This document shows, piece by piece, positions 51,887-61,111 of a stretch of DNA of 64,000 nt. The DNA comes from Agromyces italicus DSM 16388. GTDB lineage: Bacteria; Actinomycetota; Actinomycetes; Actinomycetales; Microbacteriaceae. The stretch covers positions 62,001-126,000 of the forward strand of contig NZ_ATXF01000006.1 in the NCBI RefSeq assembly GCF_000421545.1, written 5' to 3'. Position numbers and translations under genes: made by a program. The first letter of the stretch is position 1. Every line of letters starts with the position of its first letter. The notes under the pieces are model-generated. The model was not told where the DNA came from. It did no database searches and was given only the letters and a program-made list of their open reading frames with translations.

Positions 51887-53515
51887 TCAGCTCGCGGGGG
51901 CCGGGGCGGTGGCGGGCGGCAGCCCGACGACGGGGTCGCCGAGCAGCGGCGTCGAGACCGCGTAGATGCCGTGGTTCGCGAAGAGCCAGATCAGGTTGCG
52001 GTCCCACTCGACGAAGACGCCGTGCACGGGCGCGGCGAGGTCGTCGTCGTCCTTCAGGCCCATCGGGGGCACGAAGTAGGCGCCGACCTTCGGGTTCTCG
52101 GGGTCGCGGACGTCGAAGATCTGCAGGCCCGCGGCGTAGAACGCGTAGGGGATGACGCCGCCGTGCGGGGTGCCGGTGTTCGTGAAGTAGCCCGAGCGCT
52201 TCGGCCCGAACGAGCCGCGGCGCTGGGCCCAGTCGGTGAACGCAGCCGTGGCCGGGGGAAGCGGGCGGGGAAGCGTGCGCACGACCTTCGGCTGCGTCGG
52301 GTCGCTGACGTCGATCTGGTAGATCTCCTTCGCCGGCTCGTAGCAGTCGGTGTTCATCGGGTAGCCCGAGACGTAGACGTACCCGGTCTCCTCGACCTGG
52401 GTCGTGTCGACGTTGTCACCCTCGGTCCCGGCAACGCTCACCGGCAGGTGGCACCAGCCGACGTGACGGATGTTCGCCGGGTCCGACACGTCGAGCACGA
52501 AGAAGCCCTGGCCGCCCTGGGCGGCGTAGCCGTACTTCCCGCCCGACTCGACCGAGCGGGGCATGAAGACGCCCATGCGTGAGCCGAACCAGCTCGTCTT
52601 GTTGTTCCACCGCTCGTTGCCGGCGAAGTACTCGGAGGTGGCCTCCTCGCCCGCGCGGGTGCCGGGCACCCACCAGTTCGAGAGCAGCTCGGGGTTCGCC
52701 GGGTCGCTGACGTCGTAGGCGGCGTGGCCGGCGGCCCACAGCGTCGTCTTGTACGGCTGGTTCGTGAAGGTGTTGTCGGGCGCCGTCGCGACGAAGAGGT
52801 ACTTGTCGCCGTAGTAGACGGGCAGGTCGAGAACACCGTTGCCCTCCTGGATCTCGCCCGGCTCGTGGTTCGGGTCGGTCGAGACCTCGGTGAGCAGGGT
52901 CCAGTCACGGGGGCTCGGTCCGTTCATCTCCCACGTACGGAAGCCCCGGAGGCCCTCCCACTCCTTCAGCTGGCCCTCGACGGTGTCGTCGTTCCATTTG
53001 TTGGCGACGCGTCCCTTGAGGAAGTAGCGCGGGGTCTCGCTCGCCTGGATCGCGATGTGCTTGCCGAGCTTCTCGTTCCACTGCACGGTGGTGGCGCCGA
53101 ACTCGGGGCGGGGGTCGCCCCAGCCCCACTGCTCCTCGTCGATGATCGTGAGGTCACGCGGGTCGGTGATGTCGTAGAGCTTCCAGTGATTGCCCCCGCC
53201 GTAGTGCAGCATGTAGCGGGTGCCGTCGAAGTCGTAGATGCACTGCCACGAGTGGCTCGTGTTCACGACGATCGGGTAGAACGCCTCGGCAGTCGCGTTG
53301 AGGGCGTACGTCTCGGGGTCGCGGTAGTCGAGCTGACCGGGCCAGTCCACGAACACGTCGCGCGGCACCGAGGGGGTCGAGGCGGGGGGCAGAAAGCTGC
53401 CGTCGGGCTGCATGCCCCAGGTGCCCGGTTCGGGGTCGCGGGGTTCTCCCTCGACCCGCTGGAAGTCCTCGGGACGGTACTTCTTCGCGTCGGGAACGTA
53501 GGGAGAGCCGGCCAT
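51887..53515 (-). CDS. LVIVD-repeat beta-propeller-like protein of unknown function
   Basis: 542 aa from the ATG at 53515, with AATGGAGG correctly spaced; a longer GTG reading is not needed. No signal peptide. Repeated DVSDPANPELLSNWW, DVSDPANIRHVGWC, DVSDPTQPKVVRTL and DVRDPENPKVGAYF mark LVIVD repeats of a probable propeller. Other features include HSWQCIYDFDGTRYMLHYGGGNHWKLYDITDP. Some homologues are annotated near aromatic degradation genes, but no activity is established as far as I know. It precedes an MFS exporter and lies beside the 3-hydroxyanthranilate operon, so a role in that metabolism is conceivable. Confidence 0.85.
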   Translation of the reverse strand: MAGSPYVPDAKKYRPEDFQRVEGEPRDPEPGTWGMQPDGSFLPPASTPSVPRDVFVDWPGQLDYRDPETYALNATAEAFYPIVVNTSHSWQCIYDFDGTRYMLHYGGGNHWKLYDITDPRDLTIIDEEQWGWGDPRPEFGATTVQWNEKLGKHIAIQASETPRYFLKGRVANKWNDDTVEGQLKEWEGLRGFRTWEMNGPSPRDWTLLTEVSTDPNHEPGEIQEGNGVLDLPVYYGDKYLFVATAPDNTFTNQPYKTTLWAAGHAAYDVSDPANPELLSNWWVPGTRAGEEATSEYFAGNERWNNKTSWFGSRMGVFMPRSVESGGKYGYAAQGGQGFFVLDVSDPANIRHVGWCHLPVSVAGTEGDNVDTTQVEETGYVYVSGYPMNTDCYEPAKEIYQIDVSDPTQPKVVRTLPRPLPPATAAFTDWAQRRGSFGPKRSGYFTNTGTPHGGVIPYAFYAAGLQIFDVRDPENPKVGAYFVPPMGLKDDDDLAAPVHGVFVEWDRNLIWLFANHGIYAVSTPLLGDPVVGLPPATAPAPAS

Positions 53516-53648
53516 GTCGCCTCCATTGGCACTGGGACTGAGATCGTCACGACGCGGTGCGTCGTTCCATTCAGCGTCGCCAGAAGTTGCGATGCCGTCC
53601 AATATCTATTCGGCTCGCAGCCATGACCAATCGGGCATACCACCTCCC

Positions 53649-53752
53649 GCCGCACCGCCGCACCGCCGCACCGCCGCACCGCCGCACCGCCGCACCGCCG
53701 TGACGCCGCACCGCCGTGACGCCGTGACGCCGTGACGCCGTGACGCCGTGAC
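53649..53752. repeat. Thirteen tandem octamers (GCCGCACC / GCCGTGAC)
   Basis: Six GCCGCACC units (53649-53696), then GCCGTGAC, GCCGCACC and five GCCGTGAC units to 53752. Every unit is exactly 8 nt and only the last four bases vary (CACC or TGAC). It occupies the gap between two convergent genes. A unit of 8 does not keep a frame, consistent with non-coding DNA. Confidence 0.9.
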
Positions 53753-53825
53753 GACCTTTTGCCGGTTCACGCCCGTTCGGCGCGGGCAGCGAGGGGTCGT
53801 CGGGCGGCAAGAGGTCGTCACGGCG
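53744..53825. repeat. 21-bp inverted repeat around a 40-nt loop
   Basis: Left arm 53744-53764 and right arm 53805-53825 are complementary at 20 of 21 positions (core GTGACGACCTTTTGCCG against its partner with one change). The left arm arises from the last octamer repeats. It could act as a bidirectional terminator between the convergent genes or be a small mobile remnant. Confidence 0.8.
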
Positions 53826-53896
53826 ACGGGTGCGCTTCGCGCGACGGGTGCGCTTCGCGCGACGGGTGCGCTCCGGGCGACGGGTGCGCTTCGCGC
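53825..53896. repeat. Four tandem 18-bp repeats
   Basis: GACGGGTGCGCTTCGCGC at 53825-53842, 53843-53860, 53861-53878 (three changes) and 53879-53896, ending just before the LysR stop codon at 53901. Together with the octamers and the inverted repeat it fills most of the 385-nt gap 53516-53900; its left part, 53516-53648, shows no feature. Confidence 0.9.
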
Positions 53897-53900
53897 CCGC

Positions 53901-54857
53901 TCAGGGCGCCTCGCCGCGGGCGTGTTCGCGCTCGAACTCGGCGAGCCGGGCGCCCTCCTCGCGCAGGTGCGTCAGCAGGGCGGATGCCGCAGCCGACGGC
54001 GCGCGGTCGGCGAGCCGCGTGACCCCGACGGCGCGCCGGATCGAGCTCAGCGGCGTCGGCAGGATGCGGAGCTCGCGGTCGTCGACGGCGATGAACATCG
54101 GCAGCGCCGCGATGACGTCGGTCGACACGAGGAGGTTTCGCAGGGTCAGCATCGAGGTGCACTCGACCCGGTCGGCCGGCAGCGGCAACCCCTCGTGGAA
54201 GAAGACGGCCTCGAGCTCGGCGCGCAGCGCCGTCTGCGCCACGGGGAAGATCCACGGGTAGCGGACGAGTTCGGCGAGCGCGGTCGACTCGCCGTCGTGC
54301 ACGGGATGCCCCATCCGCGCCACGAGCCGGATCGGCTCGAGGTGCAGCCGTTCCTGCTCGAGTCGCACCGGCACGCTCGACGAGAGCCGGCCGACGGTGA
54401 GGTCGAGGTCGCCGGCCAGCAGCAACTGCTGGAGCGTGTCGGGCGTGCCTTCGCGCACGACGACGGTGAGGCGCGGATGCTCGGCCTTCAACCCCGCGAT
54501 CGCCCGGGGCAGCAGCAGGTTCGAGCCGGCCAGGTGGGTGCCGACCGTGACCGTGCCGAGCTGCCCCGACTGGAGCAGCCGCACCTCCTCGCCCGCGATG
54601 CGGAGTTCGGCGAGCACCGATCGGGCGCGTTCGATGAACGGCCGGCCGTACTCCGTCGGCGTGACGCCGCGCGGCAATCGCTCGAACAGCGGCACGCCGA
54701 GGAGGTCTTCGACCTCGCGCAGCCCACGGGTCACGACGGGCTGGGTGATGTGGAGCGCCTCGGCGGCACGCACGAGGGTGCCCTCGTCGGCGATGGTCGC
54801 GACGAGGACGAGGTGCCGGATCTTGAGTCGGCCATCGAGGAGTCGGTCAGAGCTCAT
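53901..54857 (-). CDS. LysR-family regulator of the 3-hydroxyanthranilate operon
   Basis: 318 aa, ATG at 54857. Helix-turn-helix: LKIRHLVLVATIADEGTLVRAAEALHITQPVVTRGLREVEDLLGVPLFERLPRGVTPTEYG, the form typical of the GbpR/PcaQ branch. The effector domain begins GTVTVGTHLAGSNLLLPRAIAGLK. It diverges from the catabolic operon across 83 nt, the standard layout for LysR activators of aromatic pathways (compare NbaR). The inducer is probably a pathway intermediate, but this cannot be read from sequence. Confidence 0.92.
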   Translation of the reverse strand: MSSDRLLDGRLKIRHLVLVATIADEGTLVRAAEALHITQPVVTRGLREVEDLLGVPLFERLPRGVTPTEYGRPFIERARSVLAELRIAGEEVRLLQSGQLGTVTVGTHLAGSNLLLPRAIAGLKAEHPRLTVVVREGTPDTLQQLLLAGDLDLTVGRLSSSVPVRLEQERLHLEPIRLVARMGHPVHDGESTALAELVRYPWIFPVAQTALRAELEAVFFHEGLPLPADRVECTSMLTLRNLLVSTDVIAALPMFIAVDDRELRILPTPLSSIRRAVGVTRLADRAPSAAASALLTHLREEGARLAEFEREHARGEAP

Positions 54858-54928
54858 GCCACCGAACCATAGCCGAACGGGCATGGCAGTGCGGCAACTC
54901 GGCATTTGTCGGCATCCCGCCGGGTTCC

Positions 54929-54934
54929 TAGCCT
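54929..54934 (+). promoter_or_regulatory. -10 hexamer of the leaderless catabolic operon
   Basis: TAGCCT 6 nt before the ATG at 54941, without a ribosome site. Upstream, GGCAACTCGGCATTTGTCGG carries repeated GGCA/TCGGCA half-sites that could bind the divergent LysR regulator. Confidence 0.45.
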
Positions 54935-54940
54935 GAAGCC

Positions 54941-56455
54941 ATGTCCACCCCGACGTCACCGGCGACGATCACCCTGCCGACCACGCCGACGCCTCGTGCG
55001 CCCCGACAGATCCGCAACTTCATCGACGGCGAGTTCGTCGACGGCATCCGCGGCTTCGACAAGATCGACCCCGTCGACGGCTCGCTCGTCGGGCAGGTGC
55101 ACGAGGCCGGCCGGGTCGAGGTCGACCGCGCCGTCGCCGCCGCCCGCGCCGCCCTCGACGGGCCGTGGGGCCGCATGTCGATCATCGAGCGCACCCGGCT
55201 GCTTCGGCGCATCGCCGACGTCATCGACCGCCGGGCCGAAGAGCTCGTCGCGGCGGAGGTCGGCGACACGGGCAAGCCCGAGACCCTCGCCCGCGACCTC
55301 GATGTGGCCAGGGCGTCGATGAACTTCCGCTCGTTCGCCGACACGGTCGCAGCGGCCGGCCTCGACTCGTTCCTCACCGAACTGCCCGACGGACGCAGGG
55401 CGCTGAACTACGCCGTGCGCAAGCCGCTCGGCGTCGTCGCGGTCATCGTGCCCTGGAACCTGCCGCTGCTGCTGCTCACCTGGAAGCTCGCCCCGGCGCT
55501 CGCCGCCGGCAACACCGTCGTCGTGAAGCCCTCCGAGGAGACGCCGTCGTCGGCGACGATGCTCGCAGAGATCCTCGCCGAGGCCGGGCTGCCGGCCGGT
55601 GTCGTCAACGTCGTGCACGGCTTCGGCGCCGACTCGGCGGGAGGGTTCCTCACGGAGCATCCGGGTATCGACGGCGTCACCTTCACCGGCGAGTCGGCGA
55701 CCGGCTCGACCATCATGCGCGCCGTCGCCCCGCGGGTGCGCCCGGTGTCGTTCGAACTCGGCGGCAAGAACGCTGCCGTCGTCTTCGCCGATGCCGACCT
55801 CGACGCCGCCGTCGCCGGCCTCGCCCGCTCGACCTACCTCAACACCGGGCAGGTGTGCCTCTGCACCGAGCGCATCTACGTCGAACGCGCGGTCTTCGAC
55901 GACGTCGCCGCCGGCCTCGCCGAGCACGCGCAGCGGCTTCGCCTCGGCCGCCCCGAGAACCCCGCCACCACGACCGGCCCCCTCATCTCGCAGGCGCACC
56001 GCGAGAAGGTGCGCTCCTATCTCGACCTCGCCGTGGCCGAGGGCGCGACGGTGCTCGCCGGCGGCGGCATCCCGACCCTCGGCGACGGCCTCGACGGCGG
56101 CTCGTGGATCGAGCCGACCCTCTGGACCGGCCTCGACAACTCGCACCGCACCGTGCGCGAGGAGATCTTCGGGCCGGTCGCCGCCCTCATCCCCTTCGAC
56201 ACCGAGGAGGAGGCGATCGCCCTCGCGAACGACACCGACTACGGACTCGCCGCGGTGACGTGGACCAGCGACCTCACCCGCGGCCACCGGGTCGCGCAGC
56301 GCATGCGCGTCGGCATGTCGTGGGTGAACACCTGGTACCTGCGCGATCTCCGCAGCCCCTTCGGGGGCGTCGGCCTCTCGGGAATCGGCCGCGAGGGCGG
56401 CCACCACTCGCTCGAGTTCTACACCGAGCCGACGAACGTGTGCGTGCAGCTGTGA
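54941..56455 (+). CDS. 2-aminomuconate / 2-hydroxymuconate 6-semialdehyde dehydrogenase
   Basis: 504 aa aldehyde dehydrogenase. General base Glu272 in [17 protein letters not shown] and nucleophile Cys306 in [17 protein letters not shown]; also [30 protein letters not shown]. The [10 protein letters not shown] environment matches AmnC/NbaE/XylG-type enzymes. In this operon it oxidises 2-aminomuconate semialdehyde to 2-aminomuconate after ring cleavage and decarboxylation. First gene of a ten-gene unit in which nearly every junction overlaps by 4 nt. Confidence 0.92.
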   Translation: MSTPTSPATITLPTTPTPRAPRQIRNFIDGEFVDGIRGFDKIDPVDGSLVGQVHEAGRVEVDRAVAAARAALDGPWGRMSIIERTRLLRRIADVIDRRAEELVAAEVGDTGKPETLARDLDVARASMNFRSFADTVAAAGLDSFLTELPDGRRALNYAVRKPLGVVAVIVPWNLPLLLLTWKLAPALAAGNTVVVKPSEETPSSATMLAEILAEAGLPAGVVNVVHGFGADSAGGFLTEHPGIDGVTFTGESATGSTIMRAVAPRVRPVSFELGGKNAAVVFADADLDAAVAGLARSTYLNTGQVCLCTERIYVERAVFDDVAAGLAEHAQRLRLGRPENPATTTGPLISQAHREKVRSYLDLAVAEGATVLAGGGIPTLGDGLDGGSWIEPTLWTGLDNSHRTVREEIFGPVAALIPFDTEEEAIALANDTDYGLAAVTWTSDLTRGHRVAQRMRVGMSWVNTWYLRDLRSPFGGVGLSGIGREGGHHSLEFYTEPTNVCVQL

Positions 56456-57270
56456 CGGGCGACACGACGGCCGCGGCCCTGCACGCCGCCGAGGAGCGAC
56501 TGCACACGGCGGCCCGCGACGGCGTCGCGTGCCCGCCCGTCCGCGAGCTCATCGGCGAGACCGACCAGGATGCGGCCTACACCGTGCAGTCGCTCGGCCT
56601 CGCCCGTCGGCTCGCCGATGGACGGCGAATCGTCGGCCGCAAGATCGGGCTCACCTCCGCGGCGGTGCAGGCCCAGTTCGGCGTGTTCACGCCCGACTAC
56701 GGGGTGCTCCTCGACGACATGGTGTTCGCCGACCGCGAGCCGATCGACCTCGGGCGCTTCCTGCAGCCCCGCGTCGAGGCCGAGGTCGCCTTCGTGCTCG
56801 GCCGCGACCTCGACTCTCCCACGACGCACGTGGCCGAGGTGCTCGCCGCCACGGAGTTCGTGCTCCCGGCGATCGAGGTCGTCGACTCGCGCATCGCCGG
56901 CTGGGACATCCGCATCACCGACACGATCGCCGACAACGCCTCGAGCGGGGCGATCGTGCTCGGCACCACCCCGCGCCGCATCGACGGGCTCGACCTCGCC
57001 GAGCTCGGCATGCGCCTCGACCACGAGGGCGAGCCCGTCTCGACCGGGTCGGGTGCCGCATGCCTCGGCAGCCCCGTCATCGCCGTCGCCTGGCTCGCCC
57101 GTCAGGTCGCCAGGCACGGCCGACCGCTCCGCGCGGGCGAGATCGTGCTCTCGGGCGCGCTCGGGCCGATGGTCGCGGCGAGCGCGGGGGTCTTCCACGC
57201 CCGCCTCGACGGGCTCGGCGAGGTGCGTGCCGACTTCACGACGACCGCTCTCGAAGGAGCCGCAGCATGA
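56452..57270 (+). CDS. 2-oxopent-4-enoate hydratase (2-keto-4-pentenoate hydratase)
   Basis: 272 aa, GTG start overlapping the dehydrogenase stop. MhpD/XylJ family: [31 protein letters not shown] and [14 protein letters not shown] carry the metal-binding acidic residues, followed by [10 protein letters not shown]. It adds water to 2-oxopent-4-enoate to give 4-hydroxy-2-oxovalerate. The related gene at 59254 is the decarboxylase paralogue; the assignment of hydratase here rests on closer similarity to MhpD and on gene order (next to the acetaldehyde dehydrogenase and aldolase). Confidence 0.88.
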   Translation: MTGDTTAAALHAAEERLHTAARDGVACPPVRELIGETDQDAAYTVQSLGLARRLADGRRIVGRKIGLTSAAVQAQFGVFTPDYGVLLDDMVFADREPIDLGRFLQPRVEAEVAFVLGRDLDSPTTHVAEVLAATEFVLPAIEVVDSRIAGWDIRITDTIADNASSGAIVLGTTPRRIDGLDLAELGMRLDHEGEPVSTGSGAACLGSPVIAVAWLARQVARHGRPLRAGEIVLSGALGPMVAASAGVFHARLDGLGEVRADFTTTALEGAAA

Positions 57271-58211
57271 CCACCGCCGTCGCCATCATCGGTTCGGGCA
57301 ACATCGGCACCGACCTCCTGATCAAGGTGAAGCGCCTCTCGTCGACCCTGCACGTGGCCGCCATGGCCGGCATCGACGCCGACTCCGACGGCCTCGCGCG
57401 GGCGCGCCGGCTCGGCGTCGCGACGACCCACGAGGGCGTCGACGGGCTCGTCGCGATGCCCGAGTTCGAGGCCGTCGAGCTCGTCTTCGATGCGACCTCG
57501 GCGGGCGCCCACGCGCGCAACGACGCGATCGTGCGCGATCGCGGCCGCCTGATGGTCGACCTGACCCCGGCGGCGATCGGACCGTACGTCGTGCCCGTCG
57601 TGAACCTCGGCGCCGAGCTCGACGCCACGAACGTGAACATGGTGACGTGCGGCGGCCAGGCGACGGTGCCGATGGTCGCGGCCGTCTCACGGGTGGCTCA
57701 GGTGGCGTACGCCGAGATCGTCGCGTCGATCTCGTCGCGCTCGGCGGGGCCCGGTACGCGGGCGAACATCGACGAGTTCACCGAGACCACGGCCCGGGCC
57801 CTCGAGGTGATCGGCGGCGCCGAGCGCGGCAAGGCGATCATCGTGCTGAACCCCGCCGACCCGCCGCTCATCATGCGGGACACGGTGTACTGCCTCGTCG
57901 CGGACCAGGGCGACGGCGTCGCGCTCGACGAGGTCGCCGTGCGCGACTCGGTGACCGCGATGGTCGCGGAGGTGCAGGGCTACGTCGGCGGCTACCGCCT
58001 GAAGCAGGAGGTGCAGTTCGACCGCGTCGACGAGCCCTACGTGCCGGCGCTCGACCGGTCGTTCCGCGGCACCCGGGTCACTGTGCTCCTCGAGGTCGCG
58101 GGCGCCGGCCACTACCTGCCCGAGTACGCGGGCAACCTCGACATCATGACCTCGGCGGCGCTGCGCACAGCCGAGCGACTCGTCGCCGCCCGCAACGGAG
58201 CCGCAGCATGA
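57267..58211 (+). CDS. Acetaldehyde dehydrogenase (acetylating)
   Basis: 314 aa. Rossmann motif [18 protein letters not shown], the catalytic Cys in [13 protein letters not shown], and [23 protein letters not shown] are diagnostic of MhpF/DmpF. It converts acetaldehyde, CoA and NAD+ to acetyl-CoA, taking the aldehyde directly from the aldolase encoded next in the bifunctional complex. Start ATG overlaps the hydratase stop and follows GAAGGAG. Confidence 0.96.
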   Translation: MTTAVAIIGSGNIGTDLLIKVKRLSSTLHVAAMAGIDADSDGLARARRLGVATTHEGVDGLVAMPEFEAVELVFDATSAGAHARNDAIVRDRGRLMVDLTPAAIGPYVVPVVNLGAELDATNVNMVTCGGQATVPMVAAVSRVAQVAYAEIVASISSRSAGPGTRANIDEFTETTARALEVIGGAERGKAIIVLNPADPPLIMRDTVYCLVADQGDGVALDEVAVRDSVTAMVAEVQGYVGGYRLKQEVQFDRVDEPYVPALDRSFRGTRVTVLLEVAGAGHYLPEYAGNLDIMTSAALRTAERLVAARNGAAA

Positions 58212-59257
58212 ACGCCACCGCCCCTTCGGTCTACGTGCAGGACGTCACGCTCCGCGACGGCATGCACGCGATCGGCCACCGCTACACGCTCGACCAGGTG
58301 CAGGGCATCGCGCGCGCCCTCGAGGCCGCCGGCGTCGACGCGATCGAGGTCGCCCACGGCGACGGCCTCGGCGGCTCGAGCGTCGCCTACGGCCACGGCG
58401 CGCACACCGACTGGCAGTGGATCGAGGCGGCCGCCTCGGTGCTCGACCGGGCGAAGCTCACGACCCTCATCCTTCCCGGCATCGGCACGATCGACGACCT
58501 CGCGCGGGCTCGCGACCTCGGCGTCGCGAGCGTGCGGGTCGCGACGCACTGCACCGAGGCCGACGTCGCCGCCCAGCACATCGGCTGGGCGCGCGAGCAC
58601 GGCATGGATGTCTCGGGGTTCCTCATGATGAGCCACCTGAACGATCCCCGTGGCCTCGCCGAGCAGGCCCGGCTCATGGAGTCGTACGGCGCTCACTGCG
58701 TCTACGTCACCGACTCGGGCGGCCGGCTCACCATGCGCGATGTCGCCGACCGCGTCGACGCGTACCGCGAGGTGCTCTCGCCCGAGACGCAGATCGGCAT
58801 CCACGCGCACGAGAACCTCTCGCTGAGCGTCGCCAACAGTGTGACCGCCGTCGAGCACGGCGCCCTCCGCGTCGACGCCTCGCTCGCGGGGCAGGGCGCG
58901 GGCGCCGGCAACTGCCCGATCGAAGCGTTCGTCGCCGTCGCCGACCTCCTCGGCTTCCGGCACGGCTGCGATCTCTTCGCACTGCAGGATGCCGCGGAGG
59001 AGCTCGTCCGGCCGCTCCAGCGCCGACCCGTCCGCGTCGACCGCGAGACCCTCACGCTCGGGTACGCCGGCGTGTACTCGAGCTTCCTGCTTCACGCCGA
59101 GCGGGCCGCCGAACGGCACGGGCTCGACGCCCGCGACATCCTCGTCGAACTCGGCCGACGCCGCATGGTGGGCGGCCAGGAGGACATGATCGTCGACGTC
59201 GCGCTCGACCTCGTCGCCGAGCGCGACGCCGCCCGCGCGAGCGGAGATGCCGCATGA
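58208..59257 (+). CDS. 4-hydroxy-2-oxovalerate aldolase
   Basis: 349 aa. DRE-TIM metallolyase: [19 protein letters not shown] holds the catalytic Arg, Asp and His, [15 protein letters not shown] supplies the metal-binding His-x-His, and [13 protein letters not shown] closes the active site. The C-terminal communication domain (~290-345) channels acetaldehyde to the dehydrogenase. It cleaves 4-hydroxy-2-oxovalerate to pyruvate and acetaldehyde. ATGA overlaps on both sides show strict coupling. Confidence 0.96.
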   Translation: MNATAPSVYVQDVTLRDGMHAIGHRYTLDQVQGIARALEAAGVDAIEVAHGDGLGGSSVAYGHGAHTDWQWIEAAASVLDRAKLTTLILPGIGTIDDLARARDLGVASVRVATHCTEADVAAQHIGWAREHGMDVSGFLMMSHLNDPRGLAEQARLMESYGAHCVYVTDSGGRLTMRDVADRVDAYREVLSPETQIGIHAHENLSLSVANSVTAVEHGALRVDASLAGQGAGAGNCPIEAFVAVADLLGFRHGCDLFALQDAAEELVRPLQRRPVRVDRETLTLGYAGVYSSFLLHAERAAERHGLDARDILVELGRRRMVGGQEDMIVDVALDLVAERDAARASGDAA

Positions 59258-60114
59258 CCGCCGCGGCCGCCTTCGCCGCCGCGCTCGACCGGGCGCAGCG
59301 CACCGCCTCGCCGATCTCGCGGCTCGATGCGGGCGAGGTGATCGGCCTCGGCACCGCCTACGCCGCGCAGCACGCGCTCGTCGCCCGCCGCGTCGCCCGC
59401 GGCGAGCACATCACCGGCGTGAAGCTCGGGTTCACGAGCCGGGCGAAGGCCGCGCAGATGGGCGTCGACGACGTGATCATCGGCACCATCACCGACGCGA
59501 TGCGCGTCGCCGACGGCGGCGACTTCGACCCGCGCGGCGCGATCCATCCGCGGGTCGAGCCCGAGGTCGCGTACCTCCTCGGCACCGACCTCGACGGCTC
59601 GCCGGACGCCGAGCTCGATCCGGCCACCGTGATCGCCGCCGTCGCCCCCGCGCTCGAGGTGATCGACTCGCGCTACCGCGACTTCCGCTTCAGCCTCGAC
59701 GACGTCGTCGCCGACAACGCCTCGGCGGCCGCCTACGCGATCGGCCCCTGGCGGAGCCCCGCCGGGGCGGGCCCGCTCGACAACCGGGCGGTTCGCCTCG
59801 AACTCGGCGGCAGGCTCGCGCAGACCGGTTCGACCGCCGCGATCCTCGGCGATCCCGTGCGCGCGCTCGCCGCCGCCCGACGACTCGCCCGCGAACACGG
59901 TTTCGCCCTGCGGGCCGGCACCGTGCTGCTGGCCGGCGCGGCGACGGCCGCCGTGCCGCTGCCCGACCACGGCCTCGTCGAGGCGACGATCGCCGGGCTC
60001 GGCCGGGTCTCGTTCCGCGTCGAGCGCAGCGCCCCGGCGCGCGGCGCGGCCGGAGCCCGCCCAGCCGCGCGCGGCGCGGCCGAGCGCCACCCCGAACGGC
60101 AGGAGGACGCGTGA
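59254..60114 (+). CDS. 4-oxalocrotonate decarboxylase (2-hydroxymuconate pathway)
   Basis: 286 aa, same fold as the hydratase at 56452: [67 protein letters not shown] is characteristic of the decarboxylase (DmpH/XylI/AmnE) branch. It decarboxylates 2-oxohex-3-enedioate to 2-oxopent-4-enoate and normally forms a complex with the hydratase. The Ala/Arg-rich C-terminal ~20 residues look disordered. Confidence 0.9.
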   Translation: MTAAAAFAAALDRAQRTASPISRLDAGEVIGLGTAYAAQHALVARRVARGEHITGVKLGFTSRAKAAQMGVDDVIIGTITDAMRVADGGDFDPRGAIHPRVEPEVAYLLGTDLDGSPDAELDPATVIAAVAPALEVIDSRYRDFRFSLDDVVADNASAAAYAIGPWRSPAGAGPLDNRAVRLELGGRLAQTGSTAAILGDPVRALAAARRLAREHGFALRAGTVLLAGAATAAVPLPDHGLVEATIAGLGRVSFRVERSAPARGAAGARPAARGAAERHPERQEDA

Positions 60115-60590
60115 TGACCGAGACCCGTGGCATCCTCGCCGCCGGCAAGGCGACCCCCCGCGGACGCTTCCCGCACGCGCGGGTCTCGGGCGACCTGGTC
60201 TTCGTGTCGGGCACCTCGAGCCGCCGGCCCGACAACACGATCACGGGCGCTGACGCCGACGAGTTCGGCGCCACCCGGCTCGACATCGCGGTGCAGACCC
60301 GCGCCGTCATCGAGAACCTCCGCGAGATCCTCGCGGAGGCCGGCTGCACGCTCGACGACCTCGTGCAGGCGAGCTGCTACCTCGTCGACATGAACGACTT
60401 CGCCGGCTACAACGCGGTCTGGGCCGAGTACTTCGACGAGCAGGGCCCGGCCCGTACGACCGTCGCCGTGCACCAGCTGCCGCACCCGCACCTGCGCATC
60501 GAGATCCAGGCGATCGCGCGGCAGCCGTCGGAGGCATCCGCCATCGGCGCCGATATCAGCACCACCACTCTCGAGGAGGAGAAGAAATGA
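60114..60590 (+). CDS. 2-aminomuconate deaminase (RidA family)
   Basis: 158 aa RidA/YjgF-fold protein; ATG overlaps the previous stop and follows AGGAGG. Markers are [21 protein letters not shown], the helix [36 protein letters not shown], and [18 protein letters not shown], where RidA enzymes have the imine-binding Arg. In the nba/amn pathways a RidA-like enzyme removes ammonia from 2-aminomuconate to give 4-oxalocrotonate, which fits the order here. A general imine deaminase role is the alternative. Confidence 0.88.
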   Translation: MTETRGILAAGKATPRGRFPHARVSGDLVFVSGTSSRRPDNTITGADADEFGATRLDIAVQTRAVIENLREILAEAGCTLDDLVQASCYLVDMNDFAGYNAVWAEYFDEQGPARTTVAVHQLPHPHLRIEIQAIARQPSEASAIGADISTTTLEEEKK

Positions 60591-61111
60591 CCACCATCCC
60601 ACCCGTGATCGATTTCCCGGCCTGGATCAAGGAGCACGAGCACCTCCTGAAGCCGCCGGTGAACAACAAGCAGGCGTTCATCCCGATGAACGACTTCATC
60701 GTGCAGGTCGTCGGCGGACCGAACCAGCGCACCGACTTCCACTTCGACCCGTACGAGGAGTGGTTCTACCAGTACCGCGGCAGCATGCACGTCAACATCC
60801 AGACGGAGGACGGCCCGCAGCGCATCGACATCGAGGAGGGCGAGATGTGGCTCTTGCCCGGCAACGTGTACCACTCGCCGCAGCGCCCGGAGGCCGGCTC
60901 GATCGGCATCGTCATCGAGCGGATCAGGGAGGAGGGCACGCTCGAGAAGTTCGCCTGGTTCTGCCCGAACTGCAACGAGAAGGTGCACGAGGTCGAGCTC
61001 CAGGTGCGTGACATCGTCGAGGACCTCCCGCCCGTCTTCCGCGACTTCTACGAGAGCGAAGAAGGTCGGACGTGCCCGAACTGCGGCACCGTCCACCCCG
61101 GCAAGGGCTGA
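60587..61111 (+). CDS. nbaC: 3-hydroxyanthranilate 3,4-dioxygenase
   Basis: 174 aa cupin, the usual bacterial length. Iron ligands His52 and Glu58 ([14 protein letters not shown]) and His96 ([16 protein letters not shown]) are in place; C-terminal CPNCNE and CPNCG pairs form the rubredoxin-like second metal site. It opens the ring of 3-hydroxyanthranilate with O2 to give 2-amino-3-carboxymuconate semialdehyde. Presence of this gene identifies the operon as the meta-cleavage branch of kynurenine/anthranilate degradation. ATGA overlap with the deaminase. Confidence 0.96.
   Translation: MTTIPPVIDFPAWIKEHEHLLKPPVNNKQAFIPMNDFIVQVVGGPNQRTDFHFDPYEEWFYQYRGSMHVNIQTEDGPQRIDIEEGEMWLLPGNVYHSPQRPEAGSIGIVIERIREEGTLEKFAWFCPNCNEKVHEVELQVRDIVEDLPPVFRDFYESEEGRTCPNCGTVHPGKG

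Noticed and set aside
53641..53896. CRISPR-like array
   Set aside because: The units are tandem (8 and 18 nt) without unique spacers, and no cas genes are near.
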